Assembly (NCBI GenBank): GCA_963823495.1
Contig: CAWGLV010000001.1
Location: 3,720,001-3,784,000, forward strand
DNA from: DATDAH01 sp963823495
GTDB lineage: Bacteria > Actinomycetota > Acidimicrobiia > Acidimicrobiales > DATDAH01
DNA: 64,000 nt
Reading direction: 5' to 3'
Shown here: positions 1-8,212 of the stretch, in pieces
Numbering within the stretch: the first letter of the stretch is position 1
How the letters are laid out: each line of letters begins with the position of its first letter
Notes under the pieces: model-generated
Seen by the model: the letters and a program-made list of their open reading frames with translations, nothing else
Told to the model about the DNA's origin: nothing
Database searches by the model: none
Program-made: the position numbers and the translations under genes

Positions 1-1
1 C

Positions 2-127
2 AACGGCGTGGAGAGCGGCGACGGCTCGGTCGTGGTGACCTACACCCCCGGCGACACGTCCTGTGGCGGTGTACTGGACGACGACGTCGACGATGTGATC
101 GAGGCCACCCCGCCCTTCACGGGCTGA
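2..127 (+). CDS. C-terminal end of a truncated protein, possibly secreted
   Basis: An open frame runs in from the left edge and stops with TGA at 125-127. The 41 visible residues include GSVVVTYTPGD followed by an acidic tail (LDDDVDDVIEA), which looks like the end of a beta-rich extracellular or repeat domain. It converges on the amidohydrolase gene 4 bp downstream. The body of the protein lies outside the window, so no family can be assigned. The frame shows third-position GC bias like the neighbouring real genes. Confidence 0.55.
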   Translation, partial: NGVESGDGSVVVTYTPGDTSCGGVLDDDVDDVIEATPPFTG

Positions 128-131
128 AGCT

Positions 132-1865
132 TCAGCCCTCGGGGCGGAGGACCTGACCCGGCAGCGCGCCGTCGGCCACCAGGTCGCCGTCGATCACGAT
201 CGGGACACCGTTGACGATCGTCGCCTTCATGCCCTCGGGTTTGGAGACGTAGCGGGCCTCCCCGTTGGGGAAGTCGGCCACGACCTCCTTTTCGGCCGGA
301 CCGATGGTGTCGGGGTCGAAGACCATGAGGTCGGCGGCGAAGCCGGGGCGGGCCATGCCCCGGTCGCTGAAGCCACAGAGGGCGGCGGGCCACTGGGTGA
401 GCTGGCGGACACCCTCCTCCAGGGTCCACGCGCCCCACTCCCGGACCCAGTAGCGCAGGAAGTAGCTGGAGCTCTCGGCGCCGTCGTCGCGATCGAGGTG
501 GGCGCCGCCGTCGGAGGTGCCGATGACCATGTGGGGGTCGAGTTGGGCGACGCGGGTGCCCTCCCGCCACTCCGGCGTCTCGGTGCGCCAGACGAACTCG
601 GTCCGCAGGTCCTCGGCCACGGCCAGGTCCAACATCACGTCTTCTTCGGCCCGGCCCGCCTCGGCGGCGAGGTCCGCGAGGGCCCGGCCGACGAGCCGCT
701 CGTGCTCGGGCCGGGCCACCGCGTTGACGTGCAGGACGTCCCAGTTCGGTGGGGGAAGGGTCGGACCCTTGGCGGCGTCCTTGTTGGGCTGGCGCACCGC
801 GCCCCGCACCGCGTCACGGAAGGCCGGGTCCGAGGCCATGGCCAGGCGTTCGGGAACGGTCTTGGCCTCGGTGAAGAGCCGGTTGAGCTCGAGGACCCCC
901 TCGTAGAGGGTCGTGCCCTCGGCCAGGGTGAAGGTCCGGTTGAAGGGCCGGGCCATCATCATCGAGTAGACGGCCGCCCCCGCCTCGGTGGCCTCGTCGA
1001 CGAAGCGCTTGGCGTTGTCCCAGCCCGCGGTGGGGGCGTCGACCTTCGACCGGGCCCCGAGACCCTGGATGATGACCGGCATCCGGGCGGCCAGGGACAG
1101 CTCGATGAGGAGTTGCTCGTCCTCGGGCTGCAGGCCCCCGATGGCGCCCTCCGGCAGATAGGCGATGGTGCCTGCGTTGGCCCGACCGGCGGCCGCCACG
1201 AGAGCCTTCAGCTCCTTCAGGGAGGACAGCCGTGACGGCACCGGGCGGTTCGCGCTGTCCCAGTGCGTCGGGGCGTGGGAGGAGGAGAACCCGGCGGCGC
1301 CGGCGGCCATGGCCTCGCTGACGATCCCCGCCATCTGGCCGATCTCGTCGTCGGTGGCCTCCCGCTCGAAGGCGGCATCACCCATGACCCACCGCCGTAC
1401 GGCGGAGTGGCCGATGTAGCAGGCCATGTTCACGCCGAGTCGGCCCTGGCGGGCCGCCAGGAACTCGGGGAAGGTCTCGAAGTCCCAGGGCAGGCCGTCC
1501 AGCGCGGCCGCCGACATGCCCTCCACCCGGGCGAACATCTGGGTGATGTAGGGCCGATCGGCCGCCTTGGTGGGGGCGACCGAGAAGCCGCAGTTGCCGG
1601 CCAGCACGGTGGTCACCCCGTGGAAGCAGGACGAGGTGGCGTACGGCTCGAAGGTGAGCTGGGGGTCGTAGTGGGTGTGGGGGTCGACGATGCCCGGGGC
1701 CACCACCAGGCCGGTGGCGTCGACGGTGCGCTCGGCCGCACCGTCCTCGGCGAAGCCGATCGTCGCGATCCGGCCGTCCTTGACCATGACGTCGGCGCGC
1801 CGGCGGGGCAGACCCGAGCCGTCGACCAGGGTCCCGCCGACCACGGCCAGGTCATAGGTGCTCAT
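132..1865 (-). CDS. N-acyl-D-amino-acid deacylase-like amidohydrolase
   Basis: Metal-dependent amidohydrolase of the D-aminoacylase/dihydroorotase-like superfamily, expected to hydrolyse an N-acyl or cyclic amide bond in the cytosol. The 577 residues begin with a typical amidohydrolase beta-sandwich, then the metal-binding DPHTHYDPQ (His63 and His65) and GNCGFS (90-95), which is characteristic of the D-aminoacylase subgroup. Near the end TSDGGAHLD (450-458) supplies the conserved Asp. I chose the ATG at 1865 because an MSTYDLAVVGG start fits the family and overlaps the stop of the upstream aldehyde dehydrogenase by 4 bp (ATGA), implying translational coupling. The substrate is not predictable; the pairing suggests sequential catabolism of an amide and the aldehyde derived from it. 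Confidence 0.88.
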   Translation of the reverse strand: MSTYDLAVVGGTLVDGSGLPRRRADVMVKDGRIATIGFAEDGAAERTVDATGLVVAPGIVDPHTHYDPQLTFEPYATSSCFHGVTTVLAGNCGFSVAPTKAADRPYITQMFARVEGMSAAALDGLPWDFETFPEFLAARQGRLGVNMACYIGHSAVRRWVMGDAAFEREATDDEIGQMAGIVSEAMAAGAAGFSSSHAPTHWDSANRPVPSRLSSLKELKALVAAAGRANAGTIAYLPEGAIGGLQPEDEQLLIELSLAARMPVIIQGLGARSKVDAPTAGWDNAKRFVDEATEAGAAVYSMMMARPFNRTFTLAEGTTLYEGVLELNRLFTEAKTVPERLAMASDPAFRDAVRGAVRQPNKDAAKGPTLPPPNWDVLHVNAVARPEHERLVGRALADLAAEAGRAEEDVMLDLAVAEDLRTEFVWRTETPEWREGTRVAQLDPHMVIGTSDGGAHLDRDDGAESSSYFLRYWVREWGAWTLEEGVRQLTQWPAALCGFSDRGMARPGFAADLMVFDPDTIGPAEKEVVADFPNGEARYVSKPEGMKATIVNGVPIVIDGDLVADGALPGQVLRPEG

Positions 1866-3349
1866 GCGTCGGGCCAGACCACGGACTGGAGCTCGCTGTA
1901 GGCATGGAGGCCGAAGGAACCCCCGTCGCGGCCGACTCCCGACAGCTTGAAGCCACCGAAGGGGGCCTCGTGGTTGCGCTGCAGGGTGTTGATCCCCACA
2001 TTGCCGGTGCGCAGGCGGGTCGCCATGTTCACCGCCCGGGTCACGTCGCCGGACCACACGTAGTCATAGAGGCCGAAGTCGGTCCCGTTGGCCAGGGCCA
2101 GCGCCTCCTCCTCGTCGTCGAAGGCCACGACCACGATGACGGGGCCGAAGATCTCCTCCTTGACCACCCGCATGTCCCCCGAACACCCCGCCAGCAGGGT
2201 GGGCGGGAGGTACCAACCGGTGTCGAGGTCCACGGGCCGCTCCCCGCCGACGACCAGCTCGGCCCCTTCGCTGAGGCCGGTCGTGATGTGGTCCTCGACC
2301 CGACCGCGATGGGTCTCGGTGATGAGGGGCCCGACGACGGTGTCGTCCTCGAGCGGGTCCCCCACCTTGAGGGCCCCGGCGAACTGGGCCAGCCCGGCCA
2401 CCACCTGGTCATAGACGCCGCGTTGGGCCAGGACCCGGGTCGGGGCCGTGCAGATCTGCCCGGAGTGGAAGGCCCAGGTCGAGCCGGTGCCCATGATCGC
2501 CCGGCCGACATCGGCGTCGTCGAAGATGATCGATGCCCCCTTGCCCCCGAGCTCGAGCAGGAGGCGGGTCATGGCCTCCCCCGCCACCGATCCGATCCGC
2601 CGCCCCACCGCCGTGGATCCGGTGAAGCTGATCATGTCCACCCCCGATGACGCGACGAGGGCTTCGGCGGCCTCCGTGCCCTCGCCCACGACGACGTTGA
2701 TCACCCCGTCGGGGAAGCCCACGTCACGGGCGATCTCGGCGAACTTGAGGACGGCGAGAGGGTCCTGGGGCGCCGGCTTGACGATGACGGGGTTGCCCGC
2801 GGCCAGCGCCGGCCCCAGCTTCCCGGCCATGTTCGTGAGCGGGAAGTTGTACGAGGTGATGGCCAGCACGACCCCGACGGGGCGGCGGGCGGCGAAGGCG
2901 GAGATGACCCCTCCCGGGGCCAGCTCGGTCGTCTCGATCAGCTGCGGCGGCAGAGGCAGGACCGTGGACTCCATGGCTCCCCGGGCGTAGCGGTGGAAGC
3001 GGTCCACGACCTGGGTGAGCTGCAGGCCGTTGGAGACCCTCCAGGTGGCGCCGGTCTCGGCCTGGATGAGCGGGGCTAGTTCGTCATGGCGGGCCGCGAC
3101 GGCGTCCCCGAGGGCATCCAGCAACCGGGCCCGTTCGGCCGGATCGGTCGAGGACCAGGCCCCGAACGCCGCCCGCGCCGCATCGATGGCGGCCTCGGCG
3201 TCGTCCACCGAGGCGTCGGGGGCCTCGCCGACCACCGCCTCGGTGGCCGGGTTCCGGATCTCATAACCCCCCCGGCCTCCGGGGACGAACTCCCCACCGA
3301 TGAACAGCTGCTGCGGTCCGGGATCGACGGGACGGATGGAGGGGGCCAC
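1862..3349 (-). CDS. NAD(P)+-dependent aldehyde dehydrogenase
   Basis: Oxidises an aldehyde to the carboxylic acid, probably with NAD+. At 495 residues it is full length for the ALDH superfamily. Visible are the oxyanion-hole Asn168 (SYNFP), the cofactor-site SFTGST (241-246), the general base Glu266 (LLLELGGK) and the catalytic Cys300 (HSGQICTAP). GTG is the start; no better in-frame start precedes the N-terminal beta strand (FIGGEFVPGG). It is the first gene of a two-gene unit with the coupled amidohydrolase. The substrate is unknown; aryl or short aliphatic aldehydes are both possible. Confidence 0.93.
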   Translation of the reverse strand: MAPSIRPVDPGPQQLFIGGEFVPGGRGGYEIRNPATEAVVGEAPDASVDDAEAAIDAARAAFGAWSSTDPAERARLLDALGDAVAARHDELAPLIQAETGATWRVSNGLQLTQVVDRFHRYARGAMESTVLPLPPQLIETTELAPGGVISAFAARRPVGVVLAITSYNFPLTNMAGKLGPALAAGNPVIVKPAPQDPLAVLKFAEIARDVGFPDGVINVVVGEGTEAAEALVASSGVDMISFTGSTAVGRRIGSVAGEAMTRLLLELGGKGASIIFDDADVGRAIMGTGSTWAFHSGQICTAPTRVLAQRGVYDQVVAGLAQFAGALKVGDPLEDDTVVGPLITETHRGRVEDHITTGLSEGAELVVGGERPVDLDTGWYLPPTLLAGCSGDMRVVKEEIFGPVIVVVAFDDEEEALALANGTDFGLYDYVWSGDVTRAVNMATRLRTGNVGINTLQRNHEAPFGGFKLSGVGRDGGSFGLHAYSELQSVVWPDA

Positions 3350-3397
3350 GGCGCCGGAGCGTAGCCCCCCGATCTGACGGGTCGTCAGAGCGGGGGC

Positions 3398-3898
3398 TCA
3401 GGCGTGCAGCAGCAGGTTGAGGAGGTTCCAGCCGACGATGGCCAGATAGAAGCCCGTGACGGCCACGAGGGCCCGATCCACCATCCGGGAACGGACCGGG
3501 CAGGCCTTGAGCACCATCGCCACGAGCACGAACCCACCGGTCTTGACCAGGGCGGGGGCGAAGGGGTGGTGGATGATCGGGGCCATGATCGGGTTGGCCT
3601 CGGTCCCACCGGCGTCGAGGACGAGTCGGGTGGTCACCAGGTCCAGCAGGTTGAGGGCGCCGAGGATCGCCAGCAGGAACCACCGCCGGGCCAGGACGTC
3701 GCCGACCTCGGGCAGCACGGCCACCCGGGCCCGACCCTCCCGGAGGTCGATGACCACGTCATCGGCCCGGAGGTCGGCGGGACGGCTCTCCAGCGCCCGC
3801 CGCTCGGACCGACGACGGTCGGCGGTGGCGTCACGGAACTCGAGGCGGCGATCGGACTCCCGGCGGTCGAGCACGATCGGACGGAGGAGGTCGGCCAT
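3398..3898 (-). CDS. Membrane protein of the DUF5658 type
   Basis: A 166-residue protein with a charged, Arg-rich N-terminal half (about 1-75) and three hydrophobic segments in the C-terminal half. The segment LNLLDLVTTRLVLDAGG followed by EANPIM resembles DUF5658, a family of small integral membrane proteins of unknown function. I start at the ATG at 3898 rather than an in-frame TTG nine bases upstream. It lies 48 bp upstream of nothing in its own direction and downstream of the aldehyde dehydrogenase start region, so it is probably a separate transcript. No catalytic residues are evident. Confidence 0.75.
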   Translation of the reverse strand: MADLLRPIVLDRRESDRRLEFRDATADRRRSERRALESRPADLRADDVVIDLREGRARVAVLPEVGDVLARRWFLLAILGALNLLDLVTTRLVLDAGGTEANPIMAPIIHHPFAPALVKTGGFVLVAMVLKACPVRSRMVDRALVAVTGFYLAIVGWNLLNLLLHA

Positions 3899-3990
3899 GC
3901 GGGCCAAACCTAGCGACCACAGACAGTGGTTTCAAGGGAACCTCAAGTCACGCTCCGTAGCTGCCGATGATGCCGCTCCCCCGGGTCCCC

Positions 3991-4773
3991 TCAATCCGAC
4001 GGCAGCAGGCCGGTCAGGAGACCGTCGACCTGGGGGTTGCCGAGCACCGAGCCGCCGTCGACCACGACGGTCTCCCCGGTCACGTAGCGGGCCATCGGCG
4101 AGGCCAGGAAGACGATGACATCGGCCACCTCGTCGGCACCACCGATCCGACCGAGGGGGGTCCCGGCCACGATGGGGTCGGCGTGGGCGGGGTCGGTCAC
4201 GGCGAAGCGGGTGAGGGGGGTGTCGATGAACCCCGGGGCCACGGCATTGACCCGGACCTCGGGGGCGTACTCGAGCGCGGCGCTCCGGGTCAGGGAGACC
4301 ACCGCCGCCTTGGCCGCCGAGTACGGGGCCTCGCCCCGGGTCGGCCGCAGGCCGCTGACGGAGGCCACGTTGACGACGTTGCCGGTGCCACCGGCCTCCC
4401 TCAGCAACGGGAGCGCGGCGCGGAGGCCGTGGAAGGTGCCGCGCAGGTTCACGTCCAGCAGACGGTCCCACTCGGCGTCGGGGTAGTCGGCGAGGGGCAT
4501 CACGTTGCCCGTGCCCGCGTTGTTGACCAGACAGGTGAGGCCGCCGAGCGCGTCGGACGCGGACGCGACGGCCGCCCCCAGGGCGACGGGATCGGCCACG
4601 TCGGCCACCACCACCGACGCCCCGATCGCGTCGGCCACGGTGGTCGCGCCGGGACCGTCGATGTCGATCAGAGCGACGGCCGCCCCCTCCTCGACGAAGC
4701 GGCGACACGTGGCCTCACCGATCCCCGATGCCCCGCCCGTGACGATCGCCCGGCACCCCTCCAGCAGTCCCAC
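3991..4773 (-). CDS. Short-chain dehydrogenase/reductase
   Basis: Classical SDR of 260 residues that interconverts an alcohol and a ketone using NAD(P)(H). The Rossmann motif TGGASGIG is at 12-19, NNAG at 84-87, and the catalytic set Ser138, Tyr151 and Lys155 (YSAAK) is complete. The acidic residue at the end of the second strand (IDID, about 36-39) suggests NAD(H) preference. The start is GTG. The C-terminus carries about 15 extra residues after the usual DGG motif. It belongs to the catabolic group of 1-16 kb, but the substrate cannot be read from the sequence. Confidence 0.9.
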   Translation of the reverse strand: MGLLEGCRAIVTGGASGIGEATCRRFVEEGAAVALIDIDGPGATTVADAIGASVVVADVADPVALGAAVASASDALGGLTCLVNNAGTGNVMPLADYPDAEWDRLLDVNLRGTFHGLRAALPLLREAGGTGNVVNVASVSGLRPTRGEAPYSAAKAAVVSLTRSAALEYAPEVRVNAVAPGFIDTPLTRFAVTDPAHADPIVAGTPLGRIGGADEVADVIVFLASPMARYVTGETVVVDGGSVLGNPQVDGLLTGLLPSD

Positions 4774-4828
4774 GGGCGATTCCTAGTCGATGCCGTCAGC
4801 GGTGGTGGCGCCGGGCCACGGCGCCCGT

Positions 4829-5488
4829 TCAGGCCGCACCCGGCACTGGACGCCGACCCGTCACCGTCGTGAACAGGATGCGACCCATGGTCCGGCGGAC
4901 ATCGGCGGTGCGGATGCCGTAGGCCTCGAACCCGTCGCGGTGGTCGGCCACATGGGCCAGCATCGAGGTCATCGCCCCGGCCGTGGCCCGGGGGTCGACA
5001 TCATCGCCCTGCGGACGCTCCTGGGTCACCCGGTCGGCCAGGACCTCGTTGAATCGGGTGAACAGCCGGCTGCGGAGCTGGCGGAAGCGGGCATCGCCCT
5101 CGTTGCTGCCCAGGTCCATCACCCGCACCACCGCGCCGTGGTCGGCCCAGAAGCGCAGGTAGCCGTCGACCACCGCCAGCGCGGCCGAGTAACCGGCCCG
5201 ACCGCGCCAGCGGGGGCCCTCCACGAGCGGGACGAGCTCGCCCTGCACCGCGCCGGCGACCTCCTCGGCCAGGGCGAGCACCGCCGCCTCCACGTCGGCG
5301 AAGTACTGGTAGAAGGTCGCCGGCGAGGTCCCGGCCGCCCGGGCCACGTCGACCACCCGGACGTCCCGGTACGGGGTGTTGGCCAGCATCTCGGCCACGT
5401 GGTCGAGTAGACGCTGGCGGGTGGCCAGGCCCCGGCGACCGGGCACCCGCCCGTCAGCGGCCCGAGGCGTGGCCGCCCCGCGGCTCAC
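4829..5488 (-). CDS. TetR-family transcriptional regulator
   Basis: A 219-residue repressor-type regulator. The N-terminal helix-turn-helix (about 43-64, RVVDVARAAGTSPATFYQYF) is canonical TetR; the C-terminal region is a helical ligand-binding domain of normal size. The GTG start at 5488 overlaps the TGA stop of the isochorismatase-like gene (GTGA), so the two are translationally coupled and probably functionally linked. The open frame extends further upstream, but that part is only the shadow of the coupled gene. Likely targets are the neighbouring oxidoreductase genes; the effector is unknown. Confidence 0.9.
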   Translation of the reverse strand: MSRGAATPRAADGRVPGRRGLATRQRLLDHVAEMLANTPYRDVRVVDVARAAGTSPATFYQYFADVEAAVLALAEEVAGAVQGELVPLVEGPRWRGRAGYSAALAVVDGYLRFWADHGAVVRVMDLGSNEGDARFRQLRSRLFTRFNEVLADRVTQERPQGDDVDPRATAGAMTSMLAHVADHRDGFEAYGIRTADVRRTMGRILFTTVTGRRPVPGAA

Positions 5489-6132
5489 CAGCACTCCAGG
5501 ACGGCGTCCACGGTCGTGACGGTGGCCACCAGGGCGAGGCTGTTGTCGATCACGGCGTCGGCGTAGGCCGCAGGCACGCCGGCCGCGGCGTCGCGGGGGA
5601 GCACGAACTGGTAGCCGGCGTTCACCGCGTCGAAGGCGAAGTTCGTCATGCCGACGTTGACCGACACCCCGATGCCCACCACGGTCCCGGCGCCGAGGTT
5701 GCGCAGGACCACGTCGAGATCGCTGCCCCCCATCGGGCCGAGGCCGTGGAGACGGGTCAGGACCACGTCCGAAGGCGCCACCCCGATCTCGGGACAGACC
5801 TCGACGGCCTCGGTTCCCGGGGTGAGCCCACGACCGGCCTTGGCGGCGACGGCGAACAGCCGCGCGTTGTGGTTCGAGCCCCGACCGTCGGGGCGGCGGG
5901 CGGCCACGCAGTGCACCACGTCGACGCCCGCGTCGCGGGCGCCCGCCACCAGGCGACCGGCGGCCTCGAGCATCCCGGCCGACCGGGCGGCGTCGGCGAG
6001 CTCGGGAAAGGCCGAGTCTGCGCCCAGCACCCCCACCTGGCACTCCTGGGTCACCACCACCGTGTGGGCCGGGTCGACGAGAGCAGCGAGGTCCACCGGC
6101 ACGGCTGAGGACGCTAGTTCCCCGCGCGCCAC
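5485..6132 (-). CDS. Isochorismatase-like protein with a degenerate active site
   Basis: The 215-residue protein has the alpha/beta fold pattern of isochorismatase/cysteine hydrolases: a first strand ending in VVVTQECQ (25-32), a central LTRLHGLGPMGGSDLD (125-140) and GIGVSVNVGMTNFAFDAVNAGY-like signature near 154-174. The catalytic triad of the family is Asp, Lys and Cys. Here Thr/Gln/Glu occupy the Asp region, Arg127 the Lys site and Gly161 the Cys site. It may therefore bind a ligand or catalyse something different. Start is uncertain: GTG at 6132, with a later GTG at 6102 possible. It is coupled to the TetR gene downstream. Confidence 0.8.
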   Translation of the reverse strand: MARGELASSAVPVDLAALVDPAHTVVVTQECQVGVLGADSAFPELADAARSAGMLEAAGRLVAGARDAGVDVVHCVAARRPDGRGSNHNARLFAVAAKAGRGLTPGTEAVEVCPEIGVAPSDVVLTRLHGLGPMGGSDLDVVLRNLGAGTVVGIGVSVNVGMTNFAFDAVNAGYQFVLPRDAAAGVPAAYADAVIDNSLALVATVTTVDAVLECW

Positions 6133-6255
6133 GCGCCGTTCGACGCCGGCCGCGACCGGATGTCACCGACGACTGCGGCGCGGGCCGACGGTGGGCGAGC
6201 CGGCACCGAGAGCTCCGTCCCCGTCACGGGCCCGCCGACGGGCGAACCCCGCGTG

Positions 6256-7041
6256 TCACAGCACGTAGCGACCGTCCGGGAGGCGCTTCCAGCCCCCCGA
6301 CGCGAGGTTCCCCGAGTCGGGGTGCAGGGTGGAACCGGTGAGGAACCGGGCGAAGTCCGACGCCAGGAAGACCACAGCAGCGGCGCAGTCGTCCGGGTGG
6401 CCCATGTCCGGCAGCACGGTCTTGGACCAGTCCGGGTGCGCGGCGGCGGCATCGACGGACAGGCCCTCGTCGCCGGGTGTGGGGATCATGTCCGGGGCGA
6501 TGCAGTTCACCCGGATCCGGCGCTCGGCCAGCTCGAGGGCCAGGCTCCTGGTCAGGTTCTCCACCGCAGCCTTCATGGCCGAGTAGACGGCGAAGCCCGG
6601 GCCCGCCCGGTGGGCCTCGATGGAGGTGACGTTCACGATCGAGCCACCCCGCTCCCCCATCAGCGGGACCGTGCGGCGGATGAAGTGGGCCACCTGGGTG
6701 AAGTTCTCCGCGATGAGGGCTGATTCGCCGCGACCGCTCACGTCCAGGAACGGCGCGAAGAACGTGCCCCCGGCGTTGTTGACCAGCACGTCGACATGGC
6801 CGAACGCGGCCTCGACCGAGGCGAGGAAGGCGTCGACGGCCTCCGGATCCCGGACATCCAGCTCCCCGGTCGCGACTCGGCGCCCGAGCGCCTCGACGTC
6901 GCCGGCGGTGGCCGCCAAACCGTCGGCCTCGCGATCACAGATCGCCACGTGGGCACCGAAGCGGGCCAGGCCCAGGGCGCAGGCCTCGCCGATCCCCTGG
7001 GCGGCTCCGGTGACCACGGCAACCCGGTCGGTCAGCAGCAT
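6256..7041 (-). CDS. Short-chain dehydrogenase/reductase
   Basis: A 261-residue classical SDR with TGAAQGIG (11-18), NNAGG (89-93), Ser140, Tyr153 and Lys157 (YSAMK). The aspartate in CDREAD (35-40) favours NAD(H). I place the start at the ATG at 7041, which puts the first strand at the normal distance; an in-frame GTG at 7080 overlaps the stop of the upstream LLM oxidoreductase (GTGA) and would add 13 residues. Whichever start is used, it is the second gene of a unit with that oxidoreductase. The substrate is unknown. Confidence 0.9.
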   Translation of the reverse strand: MLLTDRVAVVTGAAQGIGEACALGLARFGAHVAICDREADGLAATAGDVEALGRRVATGELDVRDPEAVDAFLASVEAAFGHVDVLVNNAGGTFFAPFLDVSGRGESALIAENFTQVAHFIRRTVPLMGERGGSIVNVTSIEAHRAGPGFAVYSAMKAAVENLTRSLALELAERRIRVNCIAPDMIPTPGDEGLSVDAAAAHPDWSKTVLPDMGHPDDCAAAVVFLASDFARFLTGSTLHPDSGNLASGGWKRLPDGRYVL

Positions 7042-7076
7042 CCCCGTGGGACTGACCTCGAGGTCCACCGGCCGGC

Positions 7077-8060
7077 TCACCGGCCGGCTCGGGCCTGCGG
7101 GAGGACCTCGTGCTCGACGAGGTGGAGGGATTCCCACGCCACCTCGGGAGGGATGCCCCCGCAGAGGGGATACAGGAGCAGGTTGCCCCGCTGCAGGCGG
7201 GCGACGGCCTCATCCGGGGTCAGCACGGCGAATCGGTCCCCGGCCTTGAGCTCCTCGAGGGAGCGGGCGTCGGTGGCGGCCGAAGAGCTCTCCCCCTCCC
7301 GCTGCCACCCGGCGTAGGTCATGGCCTCGTGCAGCACGTGGGGCCCGATGCGTTCCCAATAGCCGTCGGGGTCGTCGTGGACGAACACGAAGGTGACCGG
7401 GTCCTCGGGGGTGATCATCAGGCCCGGCTCGCGCCCGTCGGCGGCACACGCCGCCTCATAGGCCTCGCGAAGGGCCGGATCCGAGGAGTCGGGGAAGAAA
7501 TCGAGTCCGAAGCGGGCGGCCCGGCGGGCGGCGGCCTTCGATCGACCGCCCATGAACACGGGCGGGTGCGGGGCGGTGAGCGCTCTGGGCGTCACCGCCG
7601 GCACCTTGCGGTCGCGGTACGTGAACGGCTCGCCCTTCCAGGCGTCGAGCAGGGCTTGGACCCACTCGTCGAAGTAGGCACCCCGGGTCTCCCACGGGGC
7701 ACCGAACATCTCGTACTCCTCGGACCGGTAGCCGAGCCCCAGGATGGTCGTCACCCGGCCCTGGGCCAGCAGGTCGAGCACCGCCAGGTCCTCGGCGACC
7801 CGGACCGGGTCGTGCAGCGGGGCCAAGAGGGCCGAGATGCTGATGAGGCTCCGGCGGGTGCGCCCGGCGATGGCCGCGGCGGCGACGATGGGTGACGGGA
7901 GGAACCCGTCCTCGGCGCCATGGTGCTCGCTGACCACGATCGAGTCGAAGCCGACCCGGTCGGCCCATTCGGCCATGTCCAGGCTCGCCTGGTGGAGCTC
8001 GGGCGCGGTGGCGGGGCCGCCCGCGGGGGCCCGCATGTCGAAGCGGATGAAGGTCAGCAC
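7077..8060 (-). CDS. LLM-class flavin/F420-dependent oxidoreductase
   Basis: A 327-residue luciferase-like TIM-barrel protein. The N-terminal strand (VLTFIRFDMRAP), the VVSEHHGAEDG segment and TILGLGYRSEEYEMFG are typical of the bacterial luciferase family. In Actinomycetota such proteins commonly use coenzyme F420 rather than FMN, but the sequence alone does not settle the cofactor. I start at the GTG at 8060, because the upstream extension of the frame is rich in charged residues and lacks homology-like pattern. It is divergent from the ligase gene at 8213, with 152 bp between them for promoters, and is followed by the SDR. Confidence 0.85.
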   Translation of the reverse strand: MLTFIRFDMRAPAGGPATAPELHQASLDMAEWADRVGFDSIVVSEHHGAEDGFLPSPIVAAAAIAGRTRRSLISISALLAPLHDPVRVAEDLAVLDLLAQGRVTTILGLGYRSEEYEMFGAPWETRGAYFDEWVQALLDAWKGEPFTYRDRKVPAVTPRALTAPHPPVFMGGRSKAAARRAARFGLDFFPDSSDPALREAYEAACAADGREPGLMITPEDPVTFVFVHDDPDGYWERIGPHVLHEAMTYAGWQREGESSSAATDARSLEELKAGDRFAVLTPDEAVARLQRGNLLLYPLCGGIPPEVAWESLHLVEHEVLPQARAGR

Positions 8061-8212
8061 GGTGCGCGCAGCGTAGTGGTCGCGAACTTCACGATCGTTG
8101 TCGACGCGGCCCGACGGCCCTTCGGGTGCGCCCAACCGCGGGCCGGCGAGGAGGAGCGCACCCGGAACAGAAGGGTTGTCCCGCGTGACGCGGGGGCGGC
8201 CAGACTCGGGGG

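Noticed and set aside
6133..6255. Small gene or RNA between the isochorismatase-like and SDR genes
   Set aside because: No frame with a good start, no stable hairpin, no tRNA-like arrangement seen.
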